A stretch of 64,000 nt of DNA, taken from assembly GCA_049799955.1 (NCBI GenBank), contig JBARIW010000063.1:1-64000 (forward strand), in the 5' to 3' direction. The translations under genes and the position numbers were made by a program. Positions 7,460-15,481 of this stretch are shown piece after piece; position 1 is the first letter of the stretch; each line of letters begins with the position of its first letter. Origin of the DNA: JBGTFE01 sp049799955. Lineage in GTDB: Bacteria; Acidobacteriota; Blastocatellia; Pyrinomonadales; Pyrinomonadaceae. The notes beneath the pieces were generated by a model, which was given only the letters and a program-made list of their open reading frames with translations, ran no database searches and was not told the origin of the DNA.

Positions 7460-8941
7460 TTATTCCCAATTCATCGCGCGTTTCACGGCTTCGTTCCATT
7501 TTTTTCTTAATTCGGAAGCCTTTTCACGTGTCATTTTCGGCTCAAATCGTTTGTCTGCCTGCCAGTGCTGCGCCAATTCCTCTCTTGTTTTCCAAAATCC
7601 GACCGCCAGCCCGGCGAGATAAGCCGCGCCGAGCGCAGTCGTTTCGGTAATGCGCGAACGCACGACCGGAATCTGCAAAACATCCGCCTGAAACTGCAAA
7701 AGCGAATCGTTTCGAGTCGCGCCGCCGTCAACTCTTAATTCTTTTAGTTCTATTCCCGAATCGGCGCGCATTGCGTCAATCAAATCCGCCGTTTGATAAC
7801 AAATCGACTCAAGCGCGGCGCGGGCAATATGTGCTTTGCCGCTGCCGCGAGTCAGACCGATTATCAAACCTCTCGCGTCCTGATTCCAATGCGGCGCGCC
7901 AAGACCCGCGAAAGCCGGAACAAAATAAACTCCGCCGTTATCTTCGACCGAATTTGCCAAAGCTTCGACATCAGCCGAATTTTCGATAATCTCAAGCGAA
8001 TCTCTGAGCCACCCGATTACCGCGCCGCCGATAAAAACGCTTCCTTCCAGCGCGTATTCCGTCTTTTCGCCGATTTGCCACGCAACCGTCGTAAGAAGGC
8101 GATTTTTTGAAACAACCGCTTCCGTACCGATATTTTGCAGCATAAAACAGCCGGTTCCGTATGTGTTTTTGCTCAAGCCTTTTTCAAAACAAAGCTGCCC
8201 GAAAAGCGCGGCTTGCTGGTCGCCCGCGTTTCCCGCAATCGGAACGCCTTTTAATTCTTCAATCTTTAAGACTTCGCCGTAAATTTCCGATGAAGATTTT
8301 ATTTTGGGCAAAATCCCGCGCGGAATATCAAAAATTTCGAGAAGTTTCTCGTCCCAATCGAGTGTTTTGATGTTAAAAAGCATCGTCCGCGAAGCATTTG
8401 AAACATCGGTCAGATATTTTTCGCCGCCGGTTAATTTCCAAATCAGCCACGTATCGACTGTTCCGAAACAAAGCTCGCCGTTTTCGGCTTGTTCCCGCGC
8501 GTCGGGAATATTTTCCAAAATCCAATTTATTTTGCTCGCGCTAAAATATGCGTCAACTTCCAGACCGGTTTTTTCTCTTATCAAATCTGCATAATTCTTT
8601 CTGATTTCGTCGCAAAAACCTGACGTTCGACGGTCTTGCCAGACAATCGCATTGCAAACCGGCTCGCCTGTCTTTCGATTCCAGATAATCGTCGTCTCGC
8701 GTTGATTTGTAATGCCGATTGCCGCAATATCTTTCGCCGTCAAACTCGTTTTTTGCAAAGCCTCAATCGCCGTATTACGCTGAGTTTCCCAGATTTCCTT
8801 CGGATTATGTTCGACCCAGCCGCTTTGCGGAAAAATCTGCGTAAATTCCTTTTGGGCGATGGAAATGATTTGACTGTCTTTGTCAAAAACAATCGCCCGG
8901 CTGCTCGTCGTTCCCTGGTCAAGTGCAAGAATGTATGGCAT
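7460..8941 (-). CDS. glpK: glycerol kinase
   Basis: 493 residues, the usual length for GlpK. It phosphorylates glycerol to sn-glycerol 3-phosphate with ATP in the cytoplasm. Visible signatures: ALDQGTTSSRAIVFD at the N-terminus (phosphate 1 motif), NQRETTIIW, GNAGDQQAALFGQ, GTGCFMLQNIG, and the FGGY C-terminal signature around GLGAPHWNQDARG and ELRVDGGATRND. The upstream neighbours on the same strand are arsC and a MIP channel, so glycerol uptake through that channel is possible. The gap to arsC is 57 bases. Confidence 0.97.
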   Translation of the reverse strand: MPYILALDQGTTSSRAIVFDKDSQIISIAQKEFTQIFPQSGWVEHNPKEIWETQRNTAIEALQKTSLTAKDIAAIGITNQRETTIIWNRKTGEPVCNAIVWQDRRTSGFCDEIRKNYADLIREKTGLEVDAYFSASKINWILENIPDAREQAENGELCFGTVDTWLIWKLTGGEKYLTDVSNASRTMLFNIKTLDWDEKLLEIFDIPRGILPKIKSSSEIYGEVLKIEELKGVPIAGNAGDQQAALFGQLCFEKGLSKNTYGTGCFMLQNIGTEAVVSKNRLLTTVAWQIGEKTEYALEGSVFIGGAVIGWLRDSLEIIENSADVEALANSVEDNGGVYFVPAFAGLGAPHWNQDARGLIIGLTRGSGKAHIARAALESICYQTADLIDAMRADSGIELKELRVDGGATRNDSLLQFQADVLQIPVVRSRITETTALGAAYLAGLAVGFWKTREELAQHWQADKRFEPKMTREKASELRKKWNEAVKRAMNWE

Positions 8942-8998
8942 CTTCTAAGAAAAATTGCCGTTGCGGCTTTATATATGATTAAACTCTTCTGTGAGATT

Positions 8999-9421
8999 TT
9001 ATTCCGCATTCAGAATTTTAACAAAATCAGTTTCGAGATATTTTTTTATTTCATCGCGCGTCGTTCGAAACGCCTCGACGCGTTTAATGTCATCACCCTG
9101 AATTTCAGCCGGGTCTGTAAAAGAATGGTGCATCATTTTTGTCTGAGCCGGAAAATAAGGGCAATTTTCCTTTGCGTTGTCGCAAACCGTCAAAACGTAA
9201 TCAATTTTGCGCCCGGCAAACTCAGCAACTGATTTTGAACGATTGCCGGAAATATCGATTCCAATTTCCGCCAGCGCCTTTATCGCTTCGGGGCGAACAA
9301 TCGAAGGCTTTGTTCCCGCGCTGAAAATTTCGTATGTGCTTTGAGTAATATATTTTAATAAACCTTCCGCCATCTGCGAACGCGCGGAGTTTCCCGTACA
9401 AAGAATCAAGATACTTTTCAT
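8999..9421 (-). CDS. arsC: arsenate reductase, thioredoxin-coupled (low-molecular-weight phosphatase fold)
   Basis: 140 residues. It reduces arsenate to arsenite with a relay of three cysteines: Cys8 in the P-loop CTGNSARS, then Cys80 and Cys87 in TVCDNAKENCP, with the same spacing as the well-studied Gram-positive thioredoxin-coupled type. The TDPA block with the catalytic Asp is near residue 103. It follows the MIP channel gene by 9 bases, so both are probably made together. Arsenite produced here must leave the cell, and no ArsB or Acr3 pump is present in the window; the MIP channel is the only candidate exit seen. Confidence 0.93.
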   Translation of the reverse strand: MKSILILCTGNSARSQMAEGLLKYITQSTYEIFSAGTKPSIVRPEAIKALAEIGIDISGNRSKSVAEFAGRKIDYVLTVCDNAKENCPYFPAQTKMMHHSFTDPAEIQGDDIKRVEAFRTTRDEIKKYLETDFVKILNAE

Positions 9422-9430
9422 ATAATCCCT

Positions 9431-10087
9431 TTATTTTTCTTTCAAAAGCCAACTGAAAACAAAATATGCCGCGAGCGCGCCCAGTATCTGCGCGGCGATG
9501 AAATTTAATATATCCGAAGGACGAATGCCGGCAAAAGTGTCGCTCAGGCTTCGCGCGATTGTTACTGCCGGATTGGCAAAAGAAGTTGAAATGGTGAACC
9601 AGTAAGCGGCGGTAATGTATGCCGCAACCGCAAAAGGAACGGCTTTCGGACGAAATTTTGTTGTTGCCAAAACGGCTGATAGTAAACCGAATGTCGCCAT
9701 AAATTCGCCTAAGAAATTTGAAAAACCGCTTCGTTCTTTAGTCGAAAAAAATATAAACGGTAACCCAAACATCACGTTTGCCGCGCCGACCCCGCAAACT
9801 GCGCCCAGAATCTGCGCTGAAACATATGCTGCGAATTCTTTCGGCTTCAAATTTCCGCGCAAAATCTCTACCAGACTTACGACCGGATTCATATGCGCGC
9901 CGGAAATATCGCCGAAAGTCAAAATTAAAAAAATAAGTCCCGCTCCGGTCGCAAGCGTGTTGGCGAGCAATGCAATGGCGACGTTTCCGCCGGACAGACG
10001 CTCGCCCATTATTCCCGAACCGACTACAATCGCCAGTAAAAAGAATGTCGCTAAAAACTCGGAGCAGAAATTTTTTATCAAATTCAC
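9431..10087 (-). CDS. MIP/aquaporin family channel, probably arsenite channel (AqpS-like)
   Basis: 218 residues, six hydrophobic helices plus two half-helices with HMNPVV (NPV at 67-69) and FANPAVT (NPA at 172-174). Aquaglyceroporins conduct glycerol and also arsenite. In some bacteria a MIP channel replaces the arsenite pump beside ArsC (AqpS type). The position directly before arsC supports that role; glpK two genes downstream would also fit a glycerol facilitator. The second NPA is not followed by the Arg of the common glycerol facilitators, which I read as favouring the ars-linked subgroup. Confidence 0.85.
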   Translation of the reverse strand: MNLIKNFCSEFLATFFLLAIVVGSGIMGERLSGGNVAIALLANTLATGAGLIFLILTFGDISGAHMNPVVSLVEILRGNLKPKEFAAYVSAQILGAVCGVGAANVMFGLPFIFFSTKERSGFSNFLGEFMATFGLLSAVLATTKFRPKAVPFAVAAYITAAYWFTISTSFANPAVTIARSLSDTFAGIRPSDILNFIAAQILGALAAYFVFSWLLKEK

Positions 10088-10173
10088 AGTTGAAAGTTAT
10101 AAATTCCAAATTTTGAACATAATTATATTCGCTTTTACGGATATGTAAAATTAATCGATGTTAAATTGTTGTT

Positions 10174-10884
10174 TCAGATTCTCGCCAAACCGTAATCGCA
10201 GTATTCGACAAGCGGGCATTCATCGCACAAAGGCTCTTTCGGACGACAGATTTTCTTGCCGAGCCGGATTAAATTAACGTGCAGCGAATAAAATTTTCCT
10301 TTCGGCGCGAGCTCGTCTAAAAGTTTATGTGCTTTCGCATCCGAAACTTTTTCCGGCAAAATTCCCATTCGTTTGAAGATGCGAAAAATGTGCGTGTCGA
10401 GCGGAAAAACTTCCTTGTGAGAAGCGAAGAGTAATGTGCAGGCGACGGTTTTCGGACCGATGCCGCGAAATTCGAGCAGAAAATCGCGCGCGTCTTCGTC
10501 CGTCATTTTTTCAAGAAATTTAAGTGAAAGTCTGCCATGTACGGCTTTAATCTGCCGCAGTAAATCTTTAATAACTTTCGCTTTCTGATTTGCCAGTCCG
10601 CCCGTGCGAATCGCTTCGGCAATCTCGCTTTCGCCGGCAGCGAGAACATTTTCCCATGTTTTGAAACGATTTTTTAGATTCTGAAAAGTCCTCCGGCTGT
10701 TCGTGTCGGTCGTCGCCTGCGACAAAATTATATTGATGAGCATCGAGAGCGCATCGCTTTTTGGCGAAAGGCGCGGCTCGCCGAAAGTGTTTTCGAGATT
10801 TTGAACGATATAATTGAAAGGCTTTTCTTCCTTTAATTTTTCGATGAATTGAGAGTTGCCCGAAAGCTCAGGTTTTGCAGACAT
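10174..10884 (-). CDS. nth: endonuclease III-like DNA glycosylase/AP lyase
   Basis: 236 residues. HhH-GPD fold: the hairpin FRGIGPKTVACTLL includes catalytic Lys145, and PLDTHIFR includes catalytic Asp163. The C-terminal 4Fe-4S cluster ligands are intact: Cys213, Cys220, Cys223 and Cys229 with spacing C-x6-C-x2-C-x5-C. It removes oxidised pyrimidines from DNA. Its start codon shares one base with the stop of the PLP-enzyme gene upstream (TAATG), so it is translationally coupled to an arsenic operon. The divergence from textbook Nth means the exact substrate is not certain. Confidence 0.9.
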   Translation of the reverse strand: MSAKPELSGNSQFIEKLKEEKPFNYIVQNLENTFGEPRLSPKSDALSMLINIILSQATTDTNSRRTFQNLKNRFKTWENVLAAGESEIAEAIRTGGLANQKAKVIKDLLRQIKAVHGRLSLKFLEKMTDEDARDFLLEFRGIGPKTVACTLLFASHKEVFPLDTHIFRIFKRMGILPEKVSDAKAHKLLDELAPKGKFYSLHVNLIRLGKKICRPKEPLCDECPLVEYCDYGLARI

Positions 10885-12059
10885 TAAATCTTATCGAGCG
10901 CTTGTTCCAAATCGAAAATCAAATCATCGACGTTTTCGATTCCGACCGAAAAACGAATTAAACCATCCGTAACGCCCGCTTTTAATCTTTGTTCCGTGTT
11001 GAGTCCGGCGTGCGTCATCGAAGCTGAATGCTGAATTATCGTTTCGATTCCGCCGAGCGAAGTCGCAAGCGTACAAAGCTTTACGTTATTCAAAAGTGCT
11101 TTTCCGGCTTCGACCGTGCCGACATCGAACGAAATCATTCCGCCGAATCCGCGCATCTGTTTTCGGGCAATTTCGTGATTCGGATGCGAAGCCAAACCCG
11201 GATAATTAACCTGCGAAACTTTCGGATGTTTCATTAAGAATTCGGCAATTCTCTGCGCATTTTCGTTGTGTCTTTCCATTCTCAGGGCGAGCGTTTTGAT
11301 TCCGCGCAGAACGAGCCATGCTGTTTGCGGCGCAATATTTCCGCCGAAAAGCTTGGTCGTTTTAAGTCTCGCTTTTTCGACAAACTCTTTTTTCCCGGCA
11401 ATTATGCCTGCCGTCAAATCGCTGTGTCCGCCGAGATATTTCGTCGCGCTGTGCAGAACGACATCGACGCCGAGCGCCAAAGGATATTGATTAAAAGGCG
11501 TCGCAAAAGTATTGTCGCAAATCGTAACAATCCCGTTTTCCTGCGCGATTTTTGCGACTGCGGCGATGTCCGTGATTTTTAAGGTCGGATTCGAAGGCGT
11601 TTCGATATAAAAAACTTTTGTATTTTCCCGTATTGCAGCGGCGTAATTTTCGGCAGTCGTCTGGTCAATATATGTTGTCGAAATTCCGAAATTTTCCGCA
11701 AGGTATTCAAGAAAGCTTCCTGTTGTCGAATAATGCGCGTCGGGCGCGACGATATGGTCGCCGGATTTCAGAACGTTTAGAAGCGAAGCTGTAACCGCCG
11801 CCATCCCCGAAGCAAAAGCGAGTGCGGATTCGCCCTGTTCGAGCTGACACACGGCGCGCTCCAACGCTTCCTGCGTCGGATTTCCCAGACGCCCGTAGAA
11901 ATAGCCTTCTTTCTCAAAATTATGAATCGCCGAAGCTTCGTCCGCATCGTCAAAGGCGAAGACCGAGGCATTATAAATCGGCACCGAAATTGAGCCGAAA
12001 TGTTTTTTCGGTTCTTCGCCTGCGTGAACTACATCAGTAAAAATCGAATCGTCGTGCAT
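10884..12059 (-). CDS. PLP-dependent cystathionine gamma-synthase/lyase family enzyme
   Basis: 391 residues of the Cys/Met metabolism PLP family. Signatures: YGRLGNPT, ASGMAAVTA, the block DNTFATP, and HSATKYLGGHSD with the PLP-binding Lys207. Members act as cystathionine gamma-synthase, gamma-lyase or methionine gamma-lyase, and the sequence alone does not separate these. It begins 12 bases after arsI and overlaps nth by one base, so it is the middle gene of an arsI-PLP-nth operon. A thiol-supply role (cysteine, glutathione-like compounds) during arsenic stress is inferred from position. Confidence 0.9.
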   Translation of the reverse strand: MHDDSIFTDVVHAGEEPKKHFGSISVPIYNASVFAFDDADEASAIHNFEKEGYFYGRLGNPTQEALERAVCQLEQGESALAFASGMAAVTASLLNVLKSGDHIVAPDAHYSTTGSFLEYLAENFGISTTYIDQTTAENYAAAIRENTKVFYIETPSNPTLKITDIAAVAKIAQENGIVTICDNTFATPFNQYPLALGVDVVLHSATKYLGGHSDLTAGIIAGKKEFVEKARLKTTKLFGGNIAPQTAWLVLRGIKTLALRMERHNENAQRIAEFLMKHPKVSQVNYPGLASHPNHEIARKQMRGFGGMISFDVGTVEAGKALLNNVKLCTLATSLGGIETIIQHSASMTHAGLNTEQRLKAGVTDGLIRFSVGIENVDDLIFDLEQALDKI

Positions 12060-12071
12060 TTTTCTCCGTTT

Positions 12072-12650
12072 TTAACAACAGGTTTGAGCTGAACGATTTA
12101 TGTTAATCGGGTTTGCCGTTTCCGCGCAACAACCCGAAACTGATAATTCCTGCGGCTCGATTTTTACGCCGCAAGCGCAGCCATTTTCCTTGCCTTCCGT
12201 GTTTTCCAAAACCGCGAAAACTTCCCATTCGTTCCCGTCCGGGTCGCGCGCCCATGTTTTATCCTGCAAGGCATAGCAGCAATCGACTTTCATTTCGTCA
12301 ACCGTTACAAGCCCTTCGACAATCCATCTTTCGCGTGTTTTCAAAACATCTTCGGTCGATTCGACCTGAATTCCGAGATGCGAAAGCGTTCCGCCGGTCG
12401 TATGCGGAACTTCATTCAGCACAAAATTCAACGGCGGATTCTGCACATCGAATTTTGCATAGCCAACTCGCGGTTTTTCACTTTCCAAACCGATGTTATC
12501 TTGCACAATCGAATGAACCGTTGTATTTCCTTTAATAAATTTCATCGGCTCAATACCAAAAAGCTTCCGGTAAAAGTTTACGCTTTCTTCGACGTTTCGC
12601 ACATTGATAGAAATATGCGGCTTTAGTGTTTTGACATTATTTTCCGACAT
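12072..12650 (-). CDS. arsI: ArsI/CadI-type dioxygenase (C-As lyase family) with Cys-rich tail
   Basis: 192 residues. Vicinal-oxygen-chelate fold: metal ligands His12 (PHISIN), His91 (LSHLGIQ) and Glu143 (NEWEVF), and the paired Cys124-Cys125 in VDCCYALQDKTW that bind trivalent arsenic in known ArsI. ArsI cleaves the carbon-arsenic bond of methylarsenite and related organoarsenicals. Unlike the core family, the last 35 residues add six Cys (GCAC, GCC, TCC), a possible extra metalloid-binding tail. It is first in its operon, behind a strong GGGAGGAG site, and divergent from arsR. Confidence 0.88.
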   Translation of the reverse strand: MSENNVKTLKPHISINVRNVEESVNFYRKLFGIEPMKFIKGNTTVHSIVQDNIGLESEKPRVGYAKFDVQNPPLNFVLNEVPHTTGGTLSHLGIQVESTEDVLKTRERWIVEGLVTVDEMKVDCCYALQDKTWARDPDGNEWEVFAVLENTEGKENGCACGVKIEPQELSVSGCCAETANPININRSAQTCC

Positions 12651-12673
12651 AATATTTTCTCCTCCCGAACATT

Positions 12674-12699
12674 CATATACGTTAATACATATACGTTAA
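12674..12699. promoter_or_regulatory. probable ArsR operator (12-2-12 direct repeat)
   Basis: CATATACGTTAA occurs exactly twice, at 12674-12685 and 12688-12699, with 2 bases between. It lies between the divergent arsI and arsR genes, just upstream of the arsI ribosome binding site. ArsR/SmtB operators often have 12-2-12 geometry, though usually as an inverted repeat; the direct arrangement is unusual. Confidence 0.6.
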
Positions 12700-12765
12700 A
12701 GCAAATATATTCTCCCAATTCTTTTATGTCAAGACAAAATTCCAACTTTGTGATAGATTTTTTAT

Positions 12766-13236
12766 ATGAGCGAAGAAAATTTCTTAACCGGGATGGAAAA
12801 TTTTTTTATGGCGCTGGCAGATAAGACTCGCCTGCGTCTGCTTAATCTGATGCGTCAGGATGAAATATGCGTTTGTTTTTTTACGGAAGTTTTAGGTGAA
12901 AGCCAGCCGAAAATTTCAAGACATCTCGCGTATCTTCGCAATGCGGGAATTGTTGAAGCGAGGCGGGAAGGAAAATGGATGCACTACAGTATTTCCGAGC
13001 CTAAGGATGAAAATACGGGAAAAGTTTTGCACGAGGTTTTGATGTGGCTGGGAAGTCAGGATGAGATGCAGAAAGACCGTGAAAAATACCGGGAAGTTTG
13101 TTGCTCGCCCGATATGCTGGTGCAGATTGCCCGAACCCCGATGAGCTTCATATCTGCACAGGCAGATGCGTATGAGTCTGAACAAACGGAAAATTTTCCT
13201 CCTGCGCATAATGAGCTTGAAGAATTTCTGCTTTAA
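12766..13236 (+). CDS. arsR: ArsR family metalloregulator
   Basis: 156 residues. Winged-helix DNA-binding domain in the first 100 residues: LADKTRLRLLNLM, recognition region ESQPKISRHLAYLRNAGIV, wing EGKWMHYSI. The metalloid site Cys35-Val-Cys37 (EICVCFF) at the start of the DNA-binding helix matches the As(III)-sensing ArsR type. It represses until arsenite binds. It is divergent from arsI, with the 12-2-12 repeat between them. No ribosome binding site is seen close to the ATG, so it may be leaderless. The 3' end overlaps the opposite gene by 4 bases. Confidence 0.92.
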   Translation: MSEENFLTGMENFFMALADKTRLRLLNLMRQDEICVCFFTEVLGESQPKISRHLAYLRNAGIVEARREGKWMHYSISEPKDENTGKVLHEVLMWLGSQDEMQKDREKYREVCCSPDMLVQIARTPMSFISAQADAYESEQTENFPPAHNELEEFLL

Positions 13237-13421
13237 GCCTTCATTGGTGATTTCTCTGAGTAAGGACAATGACGGCAGCCGTTTCCGCAGCAATAGCCGC
13301 GTTTTTTTAGAAAATGTCCGGTCAAAACCATAAAGCCGTTTTCGAAGTAAAAATCTATGCCTTCGACGAACTTATCTTTTTTGTTTTCCGGTTTTGCGGT
13401 CTTTTCGTTAATTTCTTTCAT
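13233..13421 (-). CDS. DUF5522-like small Cys-rich protein
   Basis: 62 residues with the motif GYCCGNGCRHCPY near the C-terminus: four Cys plus His, typical of the DUF5522 family of unknown function. The N-terminal half is FYFENGFMVLTGHFL, a short beta-hairpin-like stretch. It overlaps the tlyA gene by 14 bases and is likely co-transcribed with it. The Cys cluster could bind metal (inference). Confidence 0.8.
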   Translation of the reverse strand: MKEINEKTAKPENKKDKFVEGIDFYFENGFMVLTGHFLKKRGYCCGNGCRHCPYSEKSPMKA

Positions 13422-14148
13422 ACAAAGCTAAAAATTCCTTGTTTCCGTCCGCTCCTAAAATCGGCGAGTCAATTACGCCTGAAACTTTCAGCCCGCAGGT
13501 TTCGGCAAATGAATTTATTTCTGAGACTACTCGGACTTGTTTTTCGGCGTCTCGCACTATTCCGCCTTTTCCGACCTCGCCGCGTCCGACTTCAAACTGT
13601 GGTTTTATCAGCGTAATGATTTTTCCGGCAGTTTTCAAAAGCGGCGGCAAAACCGGTAGGATTTTCGTTACTGAAATAAACGAAACATCCATCACAATCA
13701 AGTCGAATTTTTCAGTAAAATCTTCAGGTTTCAAATAACGCGCATTAACATTTTCACGCACTTCGACGCGCTCGTCATTTCTGAGTTTCCAGACAAGCTG
13801 ATTTGTGCCGACATCGATTGCAACAATTTTTGTCGCGCCGTTTTGCAGAAGACAATCGGTAAAACCGCCGGTCGAAGCGCCGACATCAAGACAAACATAT
13901 CCGCTTGTGCGAATTTGAAACTCTTCCAAAGCCCTTTCGAGTTTAAGTCCGCCGCGTCCGACGTATTTTGATTCGGCTGTTTTGCCTTTAATTCTAATTT
14001 TCGCATCGCCGGAAAATTCCTGCGAAGGCTTTTCAATACGTTTTTCATCGACAATTACAACGCCTGACATCACGAGTGCCTGGGCTTTTGTGCGCGAATC
14101 GGCAAATCCGAGTTCGACCAGCAGTTTGTCGATGCGTTCTTTTTTCAT
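13408..14148 (-). CDS. tlyA: TlyA family rRNA 2'-O-methyltransferase
   Basis: 246 residues. N-terminal S4 RNA-binding domain (RIDKLLVELGFADSRTKAQ, residues 1-60), then an FtsJ/RrmJ-like methyltransferase with KYVGRGGLKLE and the SAM motif DVGASTGGF (88-96), plus IVMDVSFISVTKILP. TlyA proteins methylate 16S and 23S rRNA riboses; some were first described as hemolysins. The downstream DUF5522 gene overlaps its end. Confidence 0.93.
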   Translation of the reverse strand: MKKERIDKLLVELGFADSRTKAQALVMSGVVIVDEKRIEKPSQEFSGDAKIRIKGKTAESKYVGRGGLKLERALEEFQIRTSGYVCLDVGASTGGFTDCLLQNGATKIVAIDVGTNQLVWKLRNDERVEVRENVNARYLKPEDFTEKFDLIVMDVSFISVTKILPVLPPLLKTAGKIITLIKPQFEVGRGEVGKGGIVRDAEKQVRVVSEINSFAETCGLKVSGVIDSPILGADGNKEFLALYERN

Positions 14149-14247
14149 TTTTAGAAAGTTAAGAAATGCTTGATGTTTGTTAAGCGATTCTAATTTTGCA
14201 CATCTTTTCGGTTTCAGATTTTCTGTGCTAATTTTGAATTTAACAAA

Positions 14248-15243
14248 ATGAGCGAAGAATTAAAACTTTCAAAATTTGCAAAATATGCTTGGTTTGTCCT
14301 TGCTTATAACGTCGTCGTAATTCTCTGGGGCGTTTTCCTGCGCGCTTCAAAATCCGGCGACGGCTGCGGGCAGCACTGGCTGACCTGCAACGGCGAAGTT
14401 ATTCCTTCAGCGCCGCAACTGAAAACGATTATCGAGTTTTCGCATCGTATTACAAGCTCTCTCGCCGGAATTTTCATTGTAGTTTTGCTCGTCTGGGTTT
14501 TAATAAATTGGTTTAACGGGCAGCATGAACGAAAAAAGCATTTACTAAAAGCCGCGATTTGCTCATTTATATTTGTCGCACTTGAAGGATGGCTCGGAGC
14601 AAGGCTCGTTCTGACCGGAAACACGGCTGAAACTTTGACGCCCGAACGTCCTTTCTGGATGGCGGCGCATCTTGTAAATACTTTTATATTGCTGGCGTTT
14701 TTGAGCCTGACGGCGTGGTTTGCGGGCGGCGGAAAAAAAATCAATTTTCGAACGGAACCTAAAGTTTTACTGCTTTTAATTTTGGGAGTTTTAGGAATCT
14801 TTATTGTCGGCATAAGCGGCTCGATTGCGGCTTTGAGCAGTATGATTTTTCCTTCCGCATCGCTGGCTGAAGGCGTCGCGAAAGATTTTTCCGAAACGTC
14901 GCATATTCTGCTTCGCCTGCGCGTTTTTCACCCGATTTTATCAATTATAATCGGAGTTTTTCTAATATTTCTGGCCGGTTGGCTCAAGTCAAAAACGGAC
15001 GAAAATAGCAGCGGGAGGCGCTGGACAAAAGTTCTGTCGATTTTGATTTTGGTTCAATTCGCGTGGGGCGCGCTGACGTTTTTGACGCTCGCGCCGATTT
15101 TGATGCAGCTCGTTCACCTTCTTCTGGCTGATGCGATTTGGATTGCGTTTGTTTTGATGTCAGCCAATTTTTTAGCTGAGCAGAATATGCCGGCGGAGAA
15201 TGCGGACGCAAATCTCATTCTGCAAACAAAAGCTTCAATCTGA
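14248..15243 (+). CDS. ctaA: heme A synthase (CtaA/COX15 family)
   Basis: 331 residues, eight predicted hydrophobic segments. The early signature GVFLRASKSGDGCGQHW followed by FSHRITSSLAGI (heme-ligand His) is characteristic. A second half repeats this plan with RVFHPILS and LVHLLLADAIW, giving the second His pair. It oxidises heme O to heme A for cytochrome c oxidase in the inner membrane. No other oxidase genes adjoin it. Confidence 0.92.
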   Translation: MSEELKLSKFAKYAWFVLAYNVVVILWGVFLRASKSGDGCGQHWLTCNGEVIPSAPQLKTIIEFSHRITSSLAGIFIVVLLVWVLINWFNGQHERKKHLLKAAICSFIFVALEGWLGARLVLTGNTAETLTPERPFWMAAHLVNTFILLAFLSLTAWFAGGGKKINFRTEPKVLLLLILGVLGIFIVGISGSIAALSSMIFPSASLAEGVAKDFSETSHILLRLRVFHPILSIIIGVFLIFLAGWLKSKTDENSSGRRWTKVLSILILVQFAWGALTFLTLAPILMQLVHLLLADAIWIAFVLMSANFLAEQNMPAENADANLILQTKASI

Positions 15244-15294
15244 AAAATCGGGCATTAAAAATAAAAATAATGTCCGATTTCACAAACTTAAGCG

Positions 15295-15465
15295 TTATTT
15301 ATTGGCATTAACATTGGCGTTTGCGGCAGGCGCGTTTGTATTAGCCGCAGGCGGCGTCGGCGGTTTGCTGCAAAACCAAAAACCGGCAATCACCAGTAAA
15401 ACGACAATAATAATCGGCAAAAGCCATTTCATTCCTGATTCTTTTTCGTCAATATTTTCAGCCAT
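15295..15465 (-). CDS. small single-TM protein with Asn/Ala/Pro tail
   Basis: 56 residues from the ATG at 15465, which has a good AGAGGTG site; an in-frame upstream extension would overlap the acyltransferase gene and lacks such a site. A short acidic N-terminus is followed by a TM helix (WLLPIIIVVLLVIAGFWF), then Cys-Ser-Lys and a low-complexity PPAANTNAPAANANVNAN tail. No family recognised. It sits 16 bases downstream of the acyltransferase stop. Confidence 0.65.
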   Translation of the reverse strand: MAENIDEKESGMKWLLPIIIVVLLVIAGFWFCSKPPTPPAANTNAPAANANVNANK

Positions 15466-15481
15466 CTTTACACCTCTTTCT

